The notes beneath the pieces are model-generated. The model was not told where the DNA came from. It made no database searches and saw only the letters and a program-made list of their open reading frames with translations. A DNA stretch of 64,000 nucleotides from Roseinatronobacter monicus (GTDB taxonomy: Bacteria; Pseudomonadota; Alphaproteobacteria; Rhodobacterales; Rhodobacteraceae), in contig NZ_VFPT01000001.1 in NCBI RefSeq assembly GCF_006716865.1, forward strand, positions 2,971,001 to 3,035,000, written 5' to 3'. This document shows, in pieces, positions 54,317 through 63,309 of this stretch (positions are counted from its first letter, which is position 1; each line of letters opens with the position of its first letter). A program made the position numbers and the translations under genes.

Positions 54317-55660
54317 TCACAGCGTACGCACCATCGGGCGCGACCAGCGCGCCGCCGGGCCAAGGATCAGATCCTGCACTGCCCAGACCAGCGCATCGAC
54401 GCGGTCCGGGCTGCCGGTGCCGCGAAACCCTTGGGCGGTCATCTGCATCATCTGATCTTCCAGCGCCCCCAGCCTTGCCGCATGAAACACCCGCCCCTGC
54501 TCATAAAGTGCTGCCACGGGTTCGGCGCGCGCGGCCTTGCCGCGTGTCGCATGCACCGCGCGGTAGGGCACCAACGGGTCGATCTGGCGCAGCACTTCGG
54601 CCACCAGATCGCCGCCCTGATTGACCTCGGCCACGATCCGCTCGGCGTTGTGGCGCGCCATCGCATCCAGTGCCGCGCGGGCCCATGCACTGGGCGAGGA
54701 TGCGCGCAGGCTGGCATCTTCCAGCACATAGGCGCGCCATTCCGATGGCGGGCCGTCTGTCACGGCGCCCACCACCACGATCCCGCACAGGTCCGATCTC
54801 GAACCCGAACTGACCGCAGGGTCCACCGCCACCACCACACGTGACAATTCGGGCAGATCCGCCACCCGCGCGCGTTCCAGAAGCGCCATCGGCCAGAGCG
54901 TGCCTTCGGTATCTTCCACCATCACCCCGTCCAGTTCCTGCCGTTCCAGATGCGAGCCGCGATAGCGCGCGCGGATTTCTTCCAGAAAGGACGGTGCCAG
55001 CCATGCGCGGTTGGCCTCGGTCGCGGCATGGGTCATGACCGTTGAGGGCGCGCGCAGGATGGATTTCAGCGTCGATTGCGCGCGGGGCGTGGTGGTGATC
55101 AACTGGCGCGGATGATCGCCCAGCCGCAGTGCGAATTGCAGCATGTCCCATGCCTCGGCTGCTTTGGGCCATTTCGCCAACTCGTCACACCATGCCGCGT
55201 CAAATTGCGGTCCGCGCAACGCCTCCGGGTCCGAGGCGGAAAAGCATTGCGCAATCGCGCCATTGGGCCAGACAAGGCGGCGCTTGGTCGCTTCCCATTG
55301 CGGCAACCGGTCAGGGGGCGAGCAGGCCAGAATGCCGCTATCGCCGAACACCATCACATCGCGCGCCTGATCATAGGTTTCGGCCACCAGCGCCACACGG
55401 CGCGCAGCACCTGCATCATTGGGCCGCGCCCCTTCGACCTGCGCGCGCACCCATTCCGCGCCCGCGCGCGTCTTGCCTGCCCCGCGCCCGCCCAGACAGA
55501 CCCAACTGCGCCACGCGCCGTCGGGGGGCAGCTGGTGGGGCGCGGCCCAGAACTCGAACAGCCACGGAAGGGCGGCAAGGGCGGCATCGCTCAACCCGTC
55601 AAGAAACTCCGTCACGGTCGCGGGCGGCGCGGAGGCAAGAAATTCGGCGGGCGATTTCAT
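54317..55660 (-). CDS. GTA gp2, large terminase
   Basis: The packaging motor of about 447 residues has Walker A (GGRGAGKTRAG), Walker B-like FDAAWCDELAKW, the TTTPR coupling motif and a nuclease domain with VVAVDPAVSSGSRSDLCG and VAEVNQGGDLV. It cuts and packages host DNA head-full by head-full. The ATG at 55660 (MKSPAEFL) was chosen by similarity to homologues; in-frame ATGs up to 55747 exist. It overlaps gp1 by about 60 bases. The gene is intact. Confidence 0.93.
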   Translation of the reverse strand: MKSPAEFLASAPPATVTEFLDGLSDAALAALPWLFEFWAAPHQLPPDGAWRSWVCLGGRGAGKTRAGAEWVRAQVEGARPNDAGAARRVALVAETYDQARDVMVFGDSGILACSPPDRLPQWEATKRRLVWPNGAIAQCFSASDPEALRGPQFDAAWCDELAKWPKAAEAWDMLQFALRLGDHPRQLITTTPRAQSTLKSILRAPSTVMTHAATEANRAWLAPSFLEEIRARYRGSHLERQELDGVMVEDTEGTLWPMALLERARVADLPELSRVVVAVDPAVSSGSRSDLCGIVVVGAVTDGPPSEWRAYVLEDASLRASSPSAWARAALDAMARHNAERIVAEVNQGGDLVAEVLRQIDPLVPYRAVHATRGKAARAEPVAALYEQGRVFHAARLGALEDQMMQMTAQGFRGTGSPDRVDALVWAVQDLILGPAARWSRPMVRTL

Positions 55661-55931
55661 CTCTTGCAGCGCCGAGGTCCAGGGCGGCACCGCTGGCGGC
55701 GTCAACACCTTTGAGTTTCTGTAACTGGGCACGTTCATGATAGGCAATCTCCAGGGCTTTGCGCAGGCTGCGGAATTCTTCGGTCAATTCCTTTCCACAG
55801 GCGGGCGTGATGTCATCATAGCTTTCCAGCAACCGCGTCAGACGCTCGATGCTGATATTGAGAAGCTGCTCGGAATAGGACACCATGTTTTCCGGTGTCG
55901 GCCCGTTGGGCGGGCTGTTTTCAGTGGTCAT
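55599..55931 (-). CDS. GTA gp1, small terminase-like protein
   Basis: The 110-residue product (MTTENSPPNGPTPENMVSYS...) has a helical segment SEQLLNISIERLTRLLESYDDIT and LRKALEIAYHERAQLQKLKG, matching orfg1 of GTA clusters, the small terminase. The ATG at 55931 is preferred; the open frame upstream runs through the IS630 border. The gene heads the GTA operon. An IS630 element ends 85 bases upstream, which could displace its promoter. Confidence 0.85.
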   Translation of the reverse strand: MTTENSPPNGPTPENMVSYSEQLLNISIERLTRLLESYDDITPACGKELTEEFRSLRKALEIAYHERAQLQKLKGVDAASGAALDLGAARDEIARRISCLRAARDRDGVS

Positions 55932-56016
55932 TTGCTGATGCCTGTCCTCATGTCGCCCCGCACAAGCGCCCCTTGGCCTTGATGGCGAAGAAGCCCGGTC
56001 AGGCGGCCCTGTCAGA

Positions 56017-57260
56017 CTAGTGCCTCGCTTCGGGGTATTTGACAGCTTTGATTTTTTCTGAATCTCTGTGGAGCGTAGCAGCTTTCTGGGGGTGAGATGA
56101 TGACAAGAGGGTGCAAGCCGAAGTATGTAGTTCGACTGACGACAGAGGAGCGTGAACACCTTGAAGGGATGATCAGAACGGGTCGGCAAGCCGCCTACAG
56201 ACTGCTGAAGGCGCGGATTTTGCTGAAGGCGGATGTGTCCTCTGATGGCCCGGGATGGGAAGATGCGCGCATTGCCGAGGCATTAGAGACCAGTCTCTCG
56301 ACTGTTTTCCGCACCCGGCGCCAACTTGTGGAGGAAGGGCTTGAGGCGACTTTAGCGCGCAAAGTTCCAGCGTCGCTTTCACAACCTCGGATCTTCGATG
56401 GGCAAGCCGAGGCCAAGCTGATCGCGCTTGCCTGTTCCGAACCACCCGAAGGATATACGCACTGGACACTCAGGTTGTTGGAAAAGCGGGTTGTCGAACT
56501 GGGCATTGTTGAGCAGGCCAGTGATACCACAATCCAACGCACGCTTAAAAAAACGCGCTCAAACCGCACCGGAACCGGTACTGGGTAATCCCACCCAAAG
56601 CCAACGCTGGTTTCGTGGCGGCCATGGAGAATGTGCTGGACGTCTACACCCGTCCACACGATCAAAACCGTCCGCTGGTTTGTCTGGACGAGACCAGCAA
56701 ACAATTGACCCGTGAGACCCGCACACCCATTCCCATGCAGCCAGGGCGCGAGGCGCGCCATGACTACGAATATGAACGCGCAGGTGTCGCCAGCCTGTTC
56801 ATGTTATTCGCTCCTCTGGAGGGCTGGCGCCACGTCGAGATACGCGATCGACGCACTGCCATCGATTATGCCCATATCCTGCGCGATCTGGCTGATCTCC
56901 ACTTTCCCTATGCCGAAAAGATCGATCTCGTGCAGGATAATCTGAACACCCACAACCCTGCATCGCTGTACGAGGCTTTCCCGCCTGCCCAAGCGCGCCG
57001 CATCGCACAACGGTTCGAATGGCACTACACGCCAAAACATGGGTCTTGGCTCAACATCGCTGAATGTGAACTCAGCGTCCTCGCTCGCCAATGTCTGGCC
57101 CGGCGCATCCCGGACAAAACTATGCTGAAGGCCGAAGTCGATGCATGGACAACAAATCGCAACTCCCAACGCGCCAAAACCAACTGGCAGTTCACAACTC
57201 AAGACGCGCGCACAAAGCTTATCCGGCTTTATCCGCAAATCGAGTGAATCGCAGGACTAG
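56017..57260 (+). mobile_element. IS630-family element, copy A
   Basis: The copy is 1244 bp with CTAG at both ends (56017-56020 and 57257-57260). The termini are imperfect inverted repeats (CTAGTGCCTCGCTTC against CTAGTCCTGCGATTC). The inverted copy B (61937-63180) has the same length and encodes identical proteins. It sits directly upstream of the GTA operon, transcribed away from it. Confidence 0.9.
56097..57247 (+). CDS. IS630-family transposase (copy A), -1 frameshift
   Basis: The first frame (56097-56588, 163 codons) holds the helix-turn-helix half (EREHLEGMIRTGRQAAYRLL). The second (open to 57247) holds the DDE half with VCLDETSKQL, LVQDNLNTH and the KHGSWLNIAECELS motif. Seven A residues at 56547-56553 lie where a -1 slip joins them (reading KKNALKPHRNRYW), giving about 380 residues. 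This is the usual IS630 expression mode, so the gene is probably active. Confidence 0.9.
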
Positions 57261-57562
57261 CCGGGCAAGCTGAAGGAAATGGTCAGACAGCGTGCGCTGT
57301 CCGAGTGATGGCCATCTGATAGAAGATGCCTGATGGCGGCCTGGAGGGCTTTGTGGTCATAGAAACAGGGATCAAGCCGCGCAGCGTCGGGCCGCGGTGC
57401 GGCGATCCGCAATCGAAGTTAAAGCACTTTATGCCGGACAAATCCGCGAAAGTTCAGAGCTTTGCGCATGTGGCAACCAAATCGCCGTGCCCGGGGGCGG
57501 CCCGACGCTGCGCGGCTTTGCACAAGGTTCCAACAGCGGAAAGACCCGCCAGCGGGAATGGG
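57261..57562. other. 302-bp spacer holding a MITE-like element
   Basis: No gene was recognised. The right half is the 145-bp element at 57374-57518; the left part (57261-57373) has no clear features apart from a GCCATCTGATAGAAGATGCC segment. Confidence 0.5.
57374..57518 (-). repeat. MITE-like 145-bp element, copy A, with 22-bp inverted ends
   Basis: The first 22 bases (57374-57395, starting AAGCCGCGCAGC) and last 22 (57497-57518) are perfect inverted repeats. The interior has no gene. A similar element in inverted orientation is at 61382-61525, sharing both ends and much of the interior. Small size, no coding capacity and perfect termini suggest a miniature transposable element or a structured RNA. 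Confidence 0.7.
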
Positions 57563-59395
57563 TCAGAGCGGCCAGAAAATGGGGATGAAGAACGCCGCCG
57601 TGGGGGCCATGACAAAATGCATCGGCAGGCCCACGCGTATGAAATCGGTGAACTTATAGCCGCCCGGCCCATAAACCAGCGTGTTGGTCTGGTATCCGAT
57701 GGGCGTGGCAAAGGCCGCCGACGCCCCCAGCATAACCGTCACCACAAGCGGGCGCGGATCAATCCCAAGCGCCAGCCCAAGGCTGATGACAATCGGCGTC
57801 AGCACCACGGCCACCGCGTTATTGGTCACAAGTTCAGTCAATGTCAGGGTCAGCACATAAATGCACAAGATCAGGAAGAAGGGCGACAGGGCCGTCAGCA
57901 TGGGCGATGCGCCGCTGACAATCAGTTGCACGGCCCCCGACGCCTCTAGCCCCGCACCCACGCTGAGCATGGCGAAAATCAACGCGAGCAACCGCCCGTC
58001 GATAAAGCTGAACGCCTCATCCGCGTCAATGCAGCGGGTCAGCAACACGACCGCCACCCCCAGAAATGCCAAGGGCGCAATCGGGGCCAGCCCCAAGCCC
58101 GACAGCGCCACAATCGCAGCCAGCACAACGATGACAATCGGCGCATGTTTGCGCCGATAGGCGCGCTCGGTCGGTTTGGTGATATCGGCAAGGTTCATAT
58201 CCTGCGCCAGCCGCCCGATATCTTCGGGCGCGCCTTCCAGCAGCAAAGTGTCCCCCACCCGCACCACCAGATTTTCGATATTCGTGCCGATATTCTGATT
58301 GCGACGATGCACGGCCAGCGGATAGACCCCGTAGCGCCTGCGCAACCGCATCCCCCCCAGACGCCGCCCCACCATGCGCGAATCCGGTGAAATCAGCACT
58401 TCGACCGTCGTCGTCTCGACCGAGGACAGACGGTCCACATCGCGCTGCGGGCCAATCAGGTCAGGGTCGTCAACCTCTTGGCTGTTGACCTGTGTCACAT
58501 CGGGGTTTTTCTTCAGCCCCAGCACTTCGGAAATCTGGGTGCGCAGGACCACACGGTCCCCGGCGCACATTTCAATCTCTTTCATGTCGCCCCAACGCAG
58601 CGACGCATCGCCGCGCAGCACGTCAATCACGCGCGCGCCTTCGCGCTTGAAGATATCCACCTCGGCCAGTTTCAGCCCGATCAGACGCGAGCCTTCGGGG
58701 ATGGCCACTTCGGTAAAGAACTTGGTGCGCGAGCGGTCCGACAACAGATCGCTCATGGATTTGCGGTCAGGCAGCAAGTGGCGGCCAATCAGACCCAGAT
58801 ACAAAACCCCCGCTCCTGCCATGATGATGCCGACCTTGGTAATCTCGAACACAGTAAAGGGTTCCAGCCCATTGGCCCGCGCAACCCCGTCAACCAGCAG
58901 GTTGGTCGAGGTGCCCAGCAAGGTCAGCGTGCCGCCCATGATGGACAGATAACTCAGCGGTATCAGCACCTTGGAGGCAGATGTGCCCAAGGTCTTGGCC
59001 AATGTGATGAACACCGGGATCATGACCACGACGATGGGGGTGTTGTTGACGAAAGCCGACATGGACAGAACCGTCAGGGTCAATGTGATCAGCGTCAGAA
59101 TCGGGTGCTTTTCGACATTTCTGACAGCGGCCTGCGTGATCCAGTCCAATGTGCCGGTGCGCACAAGCGCGCCCACGATGATGAACAGCGCCGCAATCGT
59201 CCAGGGGGCGGGGTTGGAAAAGGCGTTGAGCGCCGCTTCCTTGGGCAGAACGCCCAGCAACAGCATCAGCATGGCCCCGCCAATGGCGGTCACCTCGACC
59301 GGATAGGCTTCGCGCAGAAAGGACACAAACATGCCAAAGACAATCAGCAATGCGAAGATCGCTTGCAGCGTTCCGCCAAGTTCAATTCCGAACAT
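57563..59395 (-). CDS. SLC13-type permease with TrkA-C domains
   Basis: The 610-residue inner-membrane protein has two halves of membrane helices with the signature NNTPIVVVMIPVF and TLTELVTNNAVAVVLTP, separated by two cytoplasmic TrkA-C (RCK_C) domains (about 200-290 and 310-390). Related proteins transport sulfate or dicarboxylates with sodium. The ATG at 59395 is supported by GGACGGAG upstream; an in-frame ATG lies 11 codons earlier. Substrate uncertain. Confidence 0.88.
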   Translation of the reverse strand: MFGIELGGTLQAIFALLIVFGMFVSFLREAYPVEVTAIGGAMLMLLLGVLPKEAALNAFSNPAPWTIAALFIIVGALVRTGTLDWITQAAVRNVEKHPILTLITLTLTVLSMSAFVNNTPIVVVMIPVFITLAKTLGTSASKVLIPLSYLSIMGGTLTLLGTSTNLLVDGVARANGLEPFTVFEITKVGIIMAGAGVLYLGLIGRHLLPDRKSMSDLLSDRSRTKFFTEVAIPEGSRLIGLKLAEVDIFKREGARVIDVLRGDASLRWGDMKEIEMCAGDRVVLRTQISEVLGLKKNPDVTQVNSQEVDDPDLIGPQRDVDRLSSVETTTVEVLISPDSRMVGRRLGGMRLRRRYGVYPLAVHRRNQNIGTNIENLVVRVGDTLLLEGAPEDIGRLAQDMNLADITKPTERAYRRKHAPIVIVVLAAIVALSGLGLAPIAPLAFLGVAVVLLTRCIDADEAFSFIDGRLLALIFAMLSVGAGLEASGAVQLIVSGASPMLTALSPFFLILCIYVLTLTLTELVTNNAVAVVLTPIVISLGLALGIDPRPLVVTVMLGASAAFATPIGYQTNTLVYGPGGYKFTDFIRVGLPMHFVMAPTAAFFIPIFWPL

Positions 59396-59478
59396 GACCG
59401 TGTCTCCGTCCTTTACGCACCCAAACACGGTGGCTGAAATAATTGTTTCGCATATTTATTGTCAGATGCAAGCAGGCC

Positions 59479-60405
59479 TTAGGTAAGTGGCGGCACTGTC
59501 GGGGCAAGCTTGGGGCGGGGTTGCACAAGAAACAGGCCCGCGAACAGCAAAACCATCGCCAGCCAGACCCAAGGGCCATGCCGCTCGCCCAGAATCAGCA
59601 CCGACCACAGCATCGCCCAAGCTGTCACCAGATAGGCGACCTGCGTGGCAAAGACACTGCCCGCGCTGCGCAAAAGCGAGACATATCCGGCATAGGCCAG
59701 CGCACTGGACGCCCCCGACAACACCAGCGCCAGCATGGCAGGTTGGGCCGATCTGGGCAAAACCGGCTGACCTGCGCCATAGGTGAGCGGCACCATGACC
59801 AGCATCGCCACCAGCGACCCGCCGAGCAATGCCTGCAATGCACCCGCCTGCGCGCGCGACATATGCGCGACAAAGGCACTCTCCAGCGCGTAGCATAACG
59901 GTGCCAGCGCCGAGATGAACACAAACACCACCGGCACCGAAGGCGGCAGGCTCTCATCGGGCAGCACCAGCAGAGCGACCGCAGCCGCCCCAAGCCCCAG
60001 CCCAAGCGCGCGCACGGGGCGAAACCGCTCGATCCGCAGGCCAAGGGCGAGCGCTAGTGCAAACATCGGCACCAGCGAGGTCAGCAATGCGTGCACCCCC
60101 GCCGGAATATGCCCCAGCGCCCAATAGCCTGCCAGATGCGGCAGCACGATGCCCAGCATCCCCACCACCGCATAGAGCAGCAGCGAGGCGGGGTCGCGCG
60201 GCAGATCGAACCGCCCCCGCACCACCTGCACCGCCGCCAGCACAATCAGCCCGACGGCACTTTGCCACAACACAACGGAAAACGTGCCAAGCCCCTCCAG
60301 CCGGGCAAACCGCACCAAGGGCGCACCCAGCCCCCAGAGCGCGCCAATCCCCACCAGCATGACCAGCGCCACGCCAAGGCGCAGGGGCGCATCAGCCGCT
60401 GGCAT
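59479..60405 (-). CDS. EamA-family (DMT) transporter
   Basis: This 308-residue protein has ten membrane helices in two EamA repeats (ALWGLGAPLVRFARLEGLGT opening the first; VFVFISALAPLCYALESAFV opening the second, and VAYLVTAWAMLWSVLILGER near the end). Such exporters move metabolites or amino acids; the substrate is unknown. It overlaps ymdB by 14 bases, so the two are co-expressed. Confidence 0.9.
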   Translation of the reverse strand: MPAADAPLRLGVALVMLVGIGALWGLGAPLVRFARLEGLGTFSVVLWQSAVGLIVLAAVQVVRGRFDLPRDPASLLLYAVVGMLGIVLPHLAGYWALGHIPAGVHALLTSLVPMFALALALGLRIERFRPVRALGLGLGAAAVALLVLPDESLPPSVPVVFVFISALAPLCYALESAFVAHMSRAQAGALQALLGGSLVAMLVMVPLTYGAGQPVLPRSAQPAMLALVLSGASSALAYAGYVSLLRSAGSVFATQVAYLVTAWAMLWSVLILGERHGPWVWLAMVLLFAGLFLVQPRPKLAPTVPPLT

Positions 60406-61249
60406 GGGTTGGCGTCACGGGCAAGTCCACTGGCGCGGGGCCAGCCTGCGGCAGCCGGCCGCCAAGGCGCACCATTTCAATACGGGTGGCCTGTCCGGTG
60501 CGGTCATCTGTCTCGATATAGGTGCCCGAAACTGTCGCCGCCCCCAATGCAGGTTCAAACCGGGCGCGCGGCATACCGGTGATGAACCGGCGCATAGGTT
60601 CGTCCTTGTGCATCCCGATAATGCTGTCGTAATCGCCGCACATGCCTGCATCGGCCTGAAACCCTGTGCCACCGCCAAGGATCTGCGCATCCGCCGTCGG
60701 GATATGCGTATGCGTGCCCACCACAAGACTGGCGCGCCCGTCGCACCAATGGCCCATGGCGTATTTCTCGGATGTGGCTTCGCAATGGATATCGACAATC
60801 GCCGCCTGCACCATACCGCCACGCGGATGGGCGCGCAGGATCGGGTCTATGGCCGAGAACGGGTCGGAATAGGGCTGCTTCATGAACACCTGCCCCAAAG
60901 CCTGCGCCACCAGCACCCGCCGCCCGCCGGGGGCATCAAAAACCCGCGCACCCAAACCCGGTGCGCCGGATTTGGCGAAATTCAGGGGCCGCAGAATGCG
61001 CGACTCGGTGGCGATAAACTCGCGCATGGTGCGCTGGTCAAAGGCATGATCGCCCAGAGTGATGCAATCGGCCCCCGCCTCTAGCAAGGATTTGGCGTGA
61101 TCGGGCGACAGACCCATGCCGCCGGTGGCATTCTCGCCATTGATGACGACAAATTCCAGCCGCCATGCAGCGCGCAACAAAGGCAGGTATGCAGCCACTG
61201 CCGCACGCCCTGCCCGCCCCATAACATCGCCCAGAAACAGAATTCGCAT
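60392..61249 (-). CDS. YmdB-type metallophosphoesterase (TIGR00282)
   Basis: The 285-residue protein has all metal-binding motifs of the YmdB family: LFLGDVMGRAG, INGENATGGMGL, ITLGDHAFDQR, IVDIHCEATSEK, VVGTHTHIPTADAQIL and MCGDYDSIIGM. YmdB of Bacillus hydrolyses cyclic nucleotides. It is the first gene of the ymdB-eamA pair. No convincing ribosome-binding site problem was seen. The upstream neighbour expected in relatives is missing, replaced by repeats. Confidence 0.92.
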   Translation of the reverse strand: MRILFLGDVMGRAGRAAVAAYLPLLRAAWRLEFVVINGENATGGMGLSPDHAKSLLEAGADCITLGDHAFDQRTMREFIATESRILRPLNFAKSGAPGLGARVFDAPGGRRVLVAQALGQVFMKQPYSDPFSAIDPILRAHPRGGMVQAAIVDIHCEATSEKYAMGHWCDGRASLVVGTHTHIPTADAQILGGGTGFQADAGMCGDYDSIIGMHKDEPMRRFITGMPRARFEPALGAATVSGTYIETDDRTGQATRIEMVRLGGRLPQAGPAPVDLPVTPTHASG

Positions 61250-61936
61250 GTGTCATGGCTTAGGCGTCCTGCGCGACAGGAGCAAGCCGGAATCAGCGCG
61301 ACGCTTGTCCGGGTTTGGCGCGAAGGGCAGAAATGCGGGACTTTCCGTCGTTCGCCTCCGCGCGGAATGAAGGGCGTCAGCCCGCCGCGCATCGCCGGGC
61401 CGCCCACGGGCACGGCGATTTGGCTGCCCCAAGCGCGAAGCTCTGATCTTGCTCGGATTTGGCTGGCATAAAGTGCTATAAATCAACCGGGGATCGCCGC
61501 ACCGCGGCCCGACGCTGCGCGGCTTGGTGCATCACCTCAACTTCCCCAAAGGGCTTCCATATTGGGGCGGGTGATATCAAGAGATATTTTCAACAAAAGC
61601 CTCGCCCCCGGCTGAGCTGTTGGCTGCGAGGGTGTCATCGATTGGCCGATCCGGGAGATCAGGATCATTGCAGGAGAACCACGGCGAGGGGCGTTCAGCG
61701 CGAAGACATCCATCTATCGCAGCGGTGAACGCCCCGGGGATAGGAGCCGCGGCGCCCCTGTAGTTTGAAGAAGCTGTGTGTTTGGCCGTGTTTTGCGCGC
61801 ATCAGCATCACCGAAATATCCCGCACCGGAATGTGCTTCCATCCGTAGTCAGCGCTGTGGCTGCCACATTATACCCAGTCCAAGAACGGTTCCCGCGTGC
61901 CTATCTCAATGGCGCACTCAGATGGTTATCTGGTGA
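61250..61936. other. 687-bp spacer with a repeat and possible transposase relics
   Basis: No intact gene was recognised. A MITE-like element occupies 61382-61525. The part 61526-61936 reads on the minus strand as short broken frames (for example DYGWKHIPVRDISVMLMRAK) that look like remains of a coding sequence interrupted by stops; I cannot name it. Confidence 0.5.
61382..61525 (+). repeat. MITE-like 144-bp element, copy B
   Basis: The right end (61504-61525) is identical to the 22-bp end of copy A, and the left end (61382-61403) matches 18 of 22. The interior also aligns with the reverse complement of 57374-57518 (shared GGGCACGGCGATTTGG, GGCATAAAGTGCT and GGATCGCCGCACCGCGGCC). The two copies are inverted relative to each other and nested within the IS630 pair. 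Confidence 0.7.
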
Positions 61937-63180
61937 CTAGTCCTGCGATTCACTCGATTTGCGGATAAAGCCGGATAAGCTTTGTGCGCGCGTCTTGAGT
62001 TGTGAACTGCCAGTTGGTTTTGGCGCGTTGGGAGTTGCGATTTGTTGTCCATGCATCGACTTCGGCCTTCAGCATAGTTTTGTCCGGGATGCGCCGGGCC
62101 AGACATTGGCGAGCGAGGACGCTGAGTTCACATTCAGCGATGTTGAGCCAAGACCCATGTTTTGGCGTGTAGTGCCATTCGAACCGTTGTGCGATGCGGC
62201 GCGCTTGGGCAGGCGGGAAAGCCTCGTACAGCGATGCAGGGTTGTGGGTGTTCAGATTATCCTGCACGAGATCGATCTTTTCGGCATAGGGAAAGTGGAG
62301 ATCAGCCAGATCGCGCAGGATATGGGCATAATCGATGGCAGTGCGTCGATCGCGTATCTCGACGTGGCGCCAGCCCTCCAGAGGAGCGAATAACATGAAC
62401 AGGCTGGCGACACCTGCGCGTTCATATTCGTAGTCATGGCGCGCCTCGCGCCCTGGCTGCATGGGAATGGGTGTGCGGGTCTCACGGGTCAATTGTTTGC
62501 TGGTCTCGTCCAGACAAACCAGCGGACGGTTTTGATCGTGTGGACGGGTGTAGACGTCCAGCACATTCTCCATGGCCGCCACGAAACCAGCGTTGGCTTT
62601 GGGTGGGATTACCCAGTACCGGTTCCGGTGCGGTTTGAGCGCGTTTTTTTAAGCGTGCGTTGGATTGTGGTATCACTGGCCTGCTCAACAATGCCCAGTT
62701 CGACAACCCGCTTTTCCAACAACCTGAGTGTCCAGTGCGTATATCCTTCGGGTGGTTCGGAACAGGCAAGCGCGATCAGCTTGGCCTCGGCTTGCCCATC
62801 GAAGATCCGAGGTTGTGAAAGCGACGCTGGAACTTTGCGCGCTAAAGTCGCCTCAAGCCCTTCCTCCACAAGTTGGCGCCGGGTGCGGAAAACAGTCGAG
62901 AGACTGGTCTCTAATGCCTCGGCAATGCGCGCATCTTCCCATCCCGGGCCATCAGAGGACACATCCGCCTTCAGCAAAATCCGCGCCTTCAGCAGTCTGT
63001 AGGCGGCTTGCCGACCCGTTCTGATCATCCCTTCAAGGTGTTCACGCTCCTCTGTCGTCAGTCGAACTACATACTTCGGCTTGCACCCTCTTGTCATCAT
63101 CTCACCCCCAGAAAGCTGCTACGCTCCACAGAGATTCAGAAAAAATCAAAGCTGTCAAATACCCCGAAGCGAGGCACTAG
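61937..63180 (-). mobile_element. IS630-family element, copy B (inverted)
   Basis: This 1244-bp copy has CTAG at both ends (61937-61940 and 63177-63180), same length as copy A and encoding identical proteins. Orientation is opposite to copy A. It lies between degenerate sequence and the IS110 element. Identity suggests recent transposition or ongoing gene conversion. Confidence 0.9.
61950..63100 (-). CDS. IS630-family transposase (copy B), -1 frameshift
   Basis: Two frames (62609-63100 and 61950 to the slip site) encode the same proteins as copy A: a helix-turn-helix half and a DDE half. The slip site is seven A residues on the minus strand (62644-62650). The protein joined by a -1 shift would be about 380 residues. 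Catalytic motifs VCLDETSKQL, LVQDNLNTH and WLNIAECELS are present. Confidence 0.9.
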
Positions 63181-63309
63181 CCCTTTGTCGGCATCATCGG
63201 GGACCGCGTCCCGGCTTGGGGACCTCGGTGAGCCATCGCCGTCAGGCGCGGCCTATCTCTCCTTTTGCTTCAGAACTCTGATGTGACCGGGGGTGCGGTT
63301 TTTCACAGC

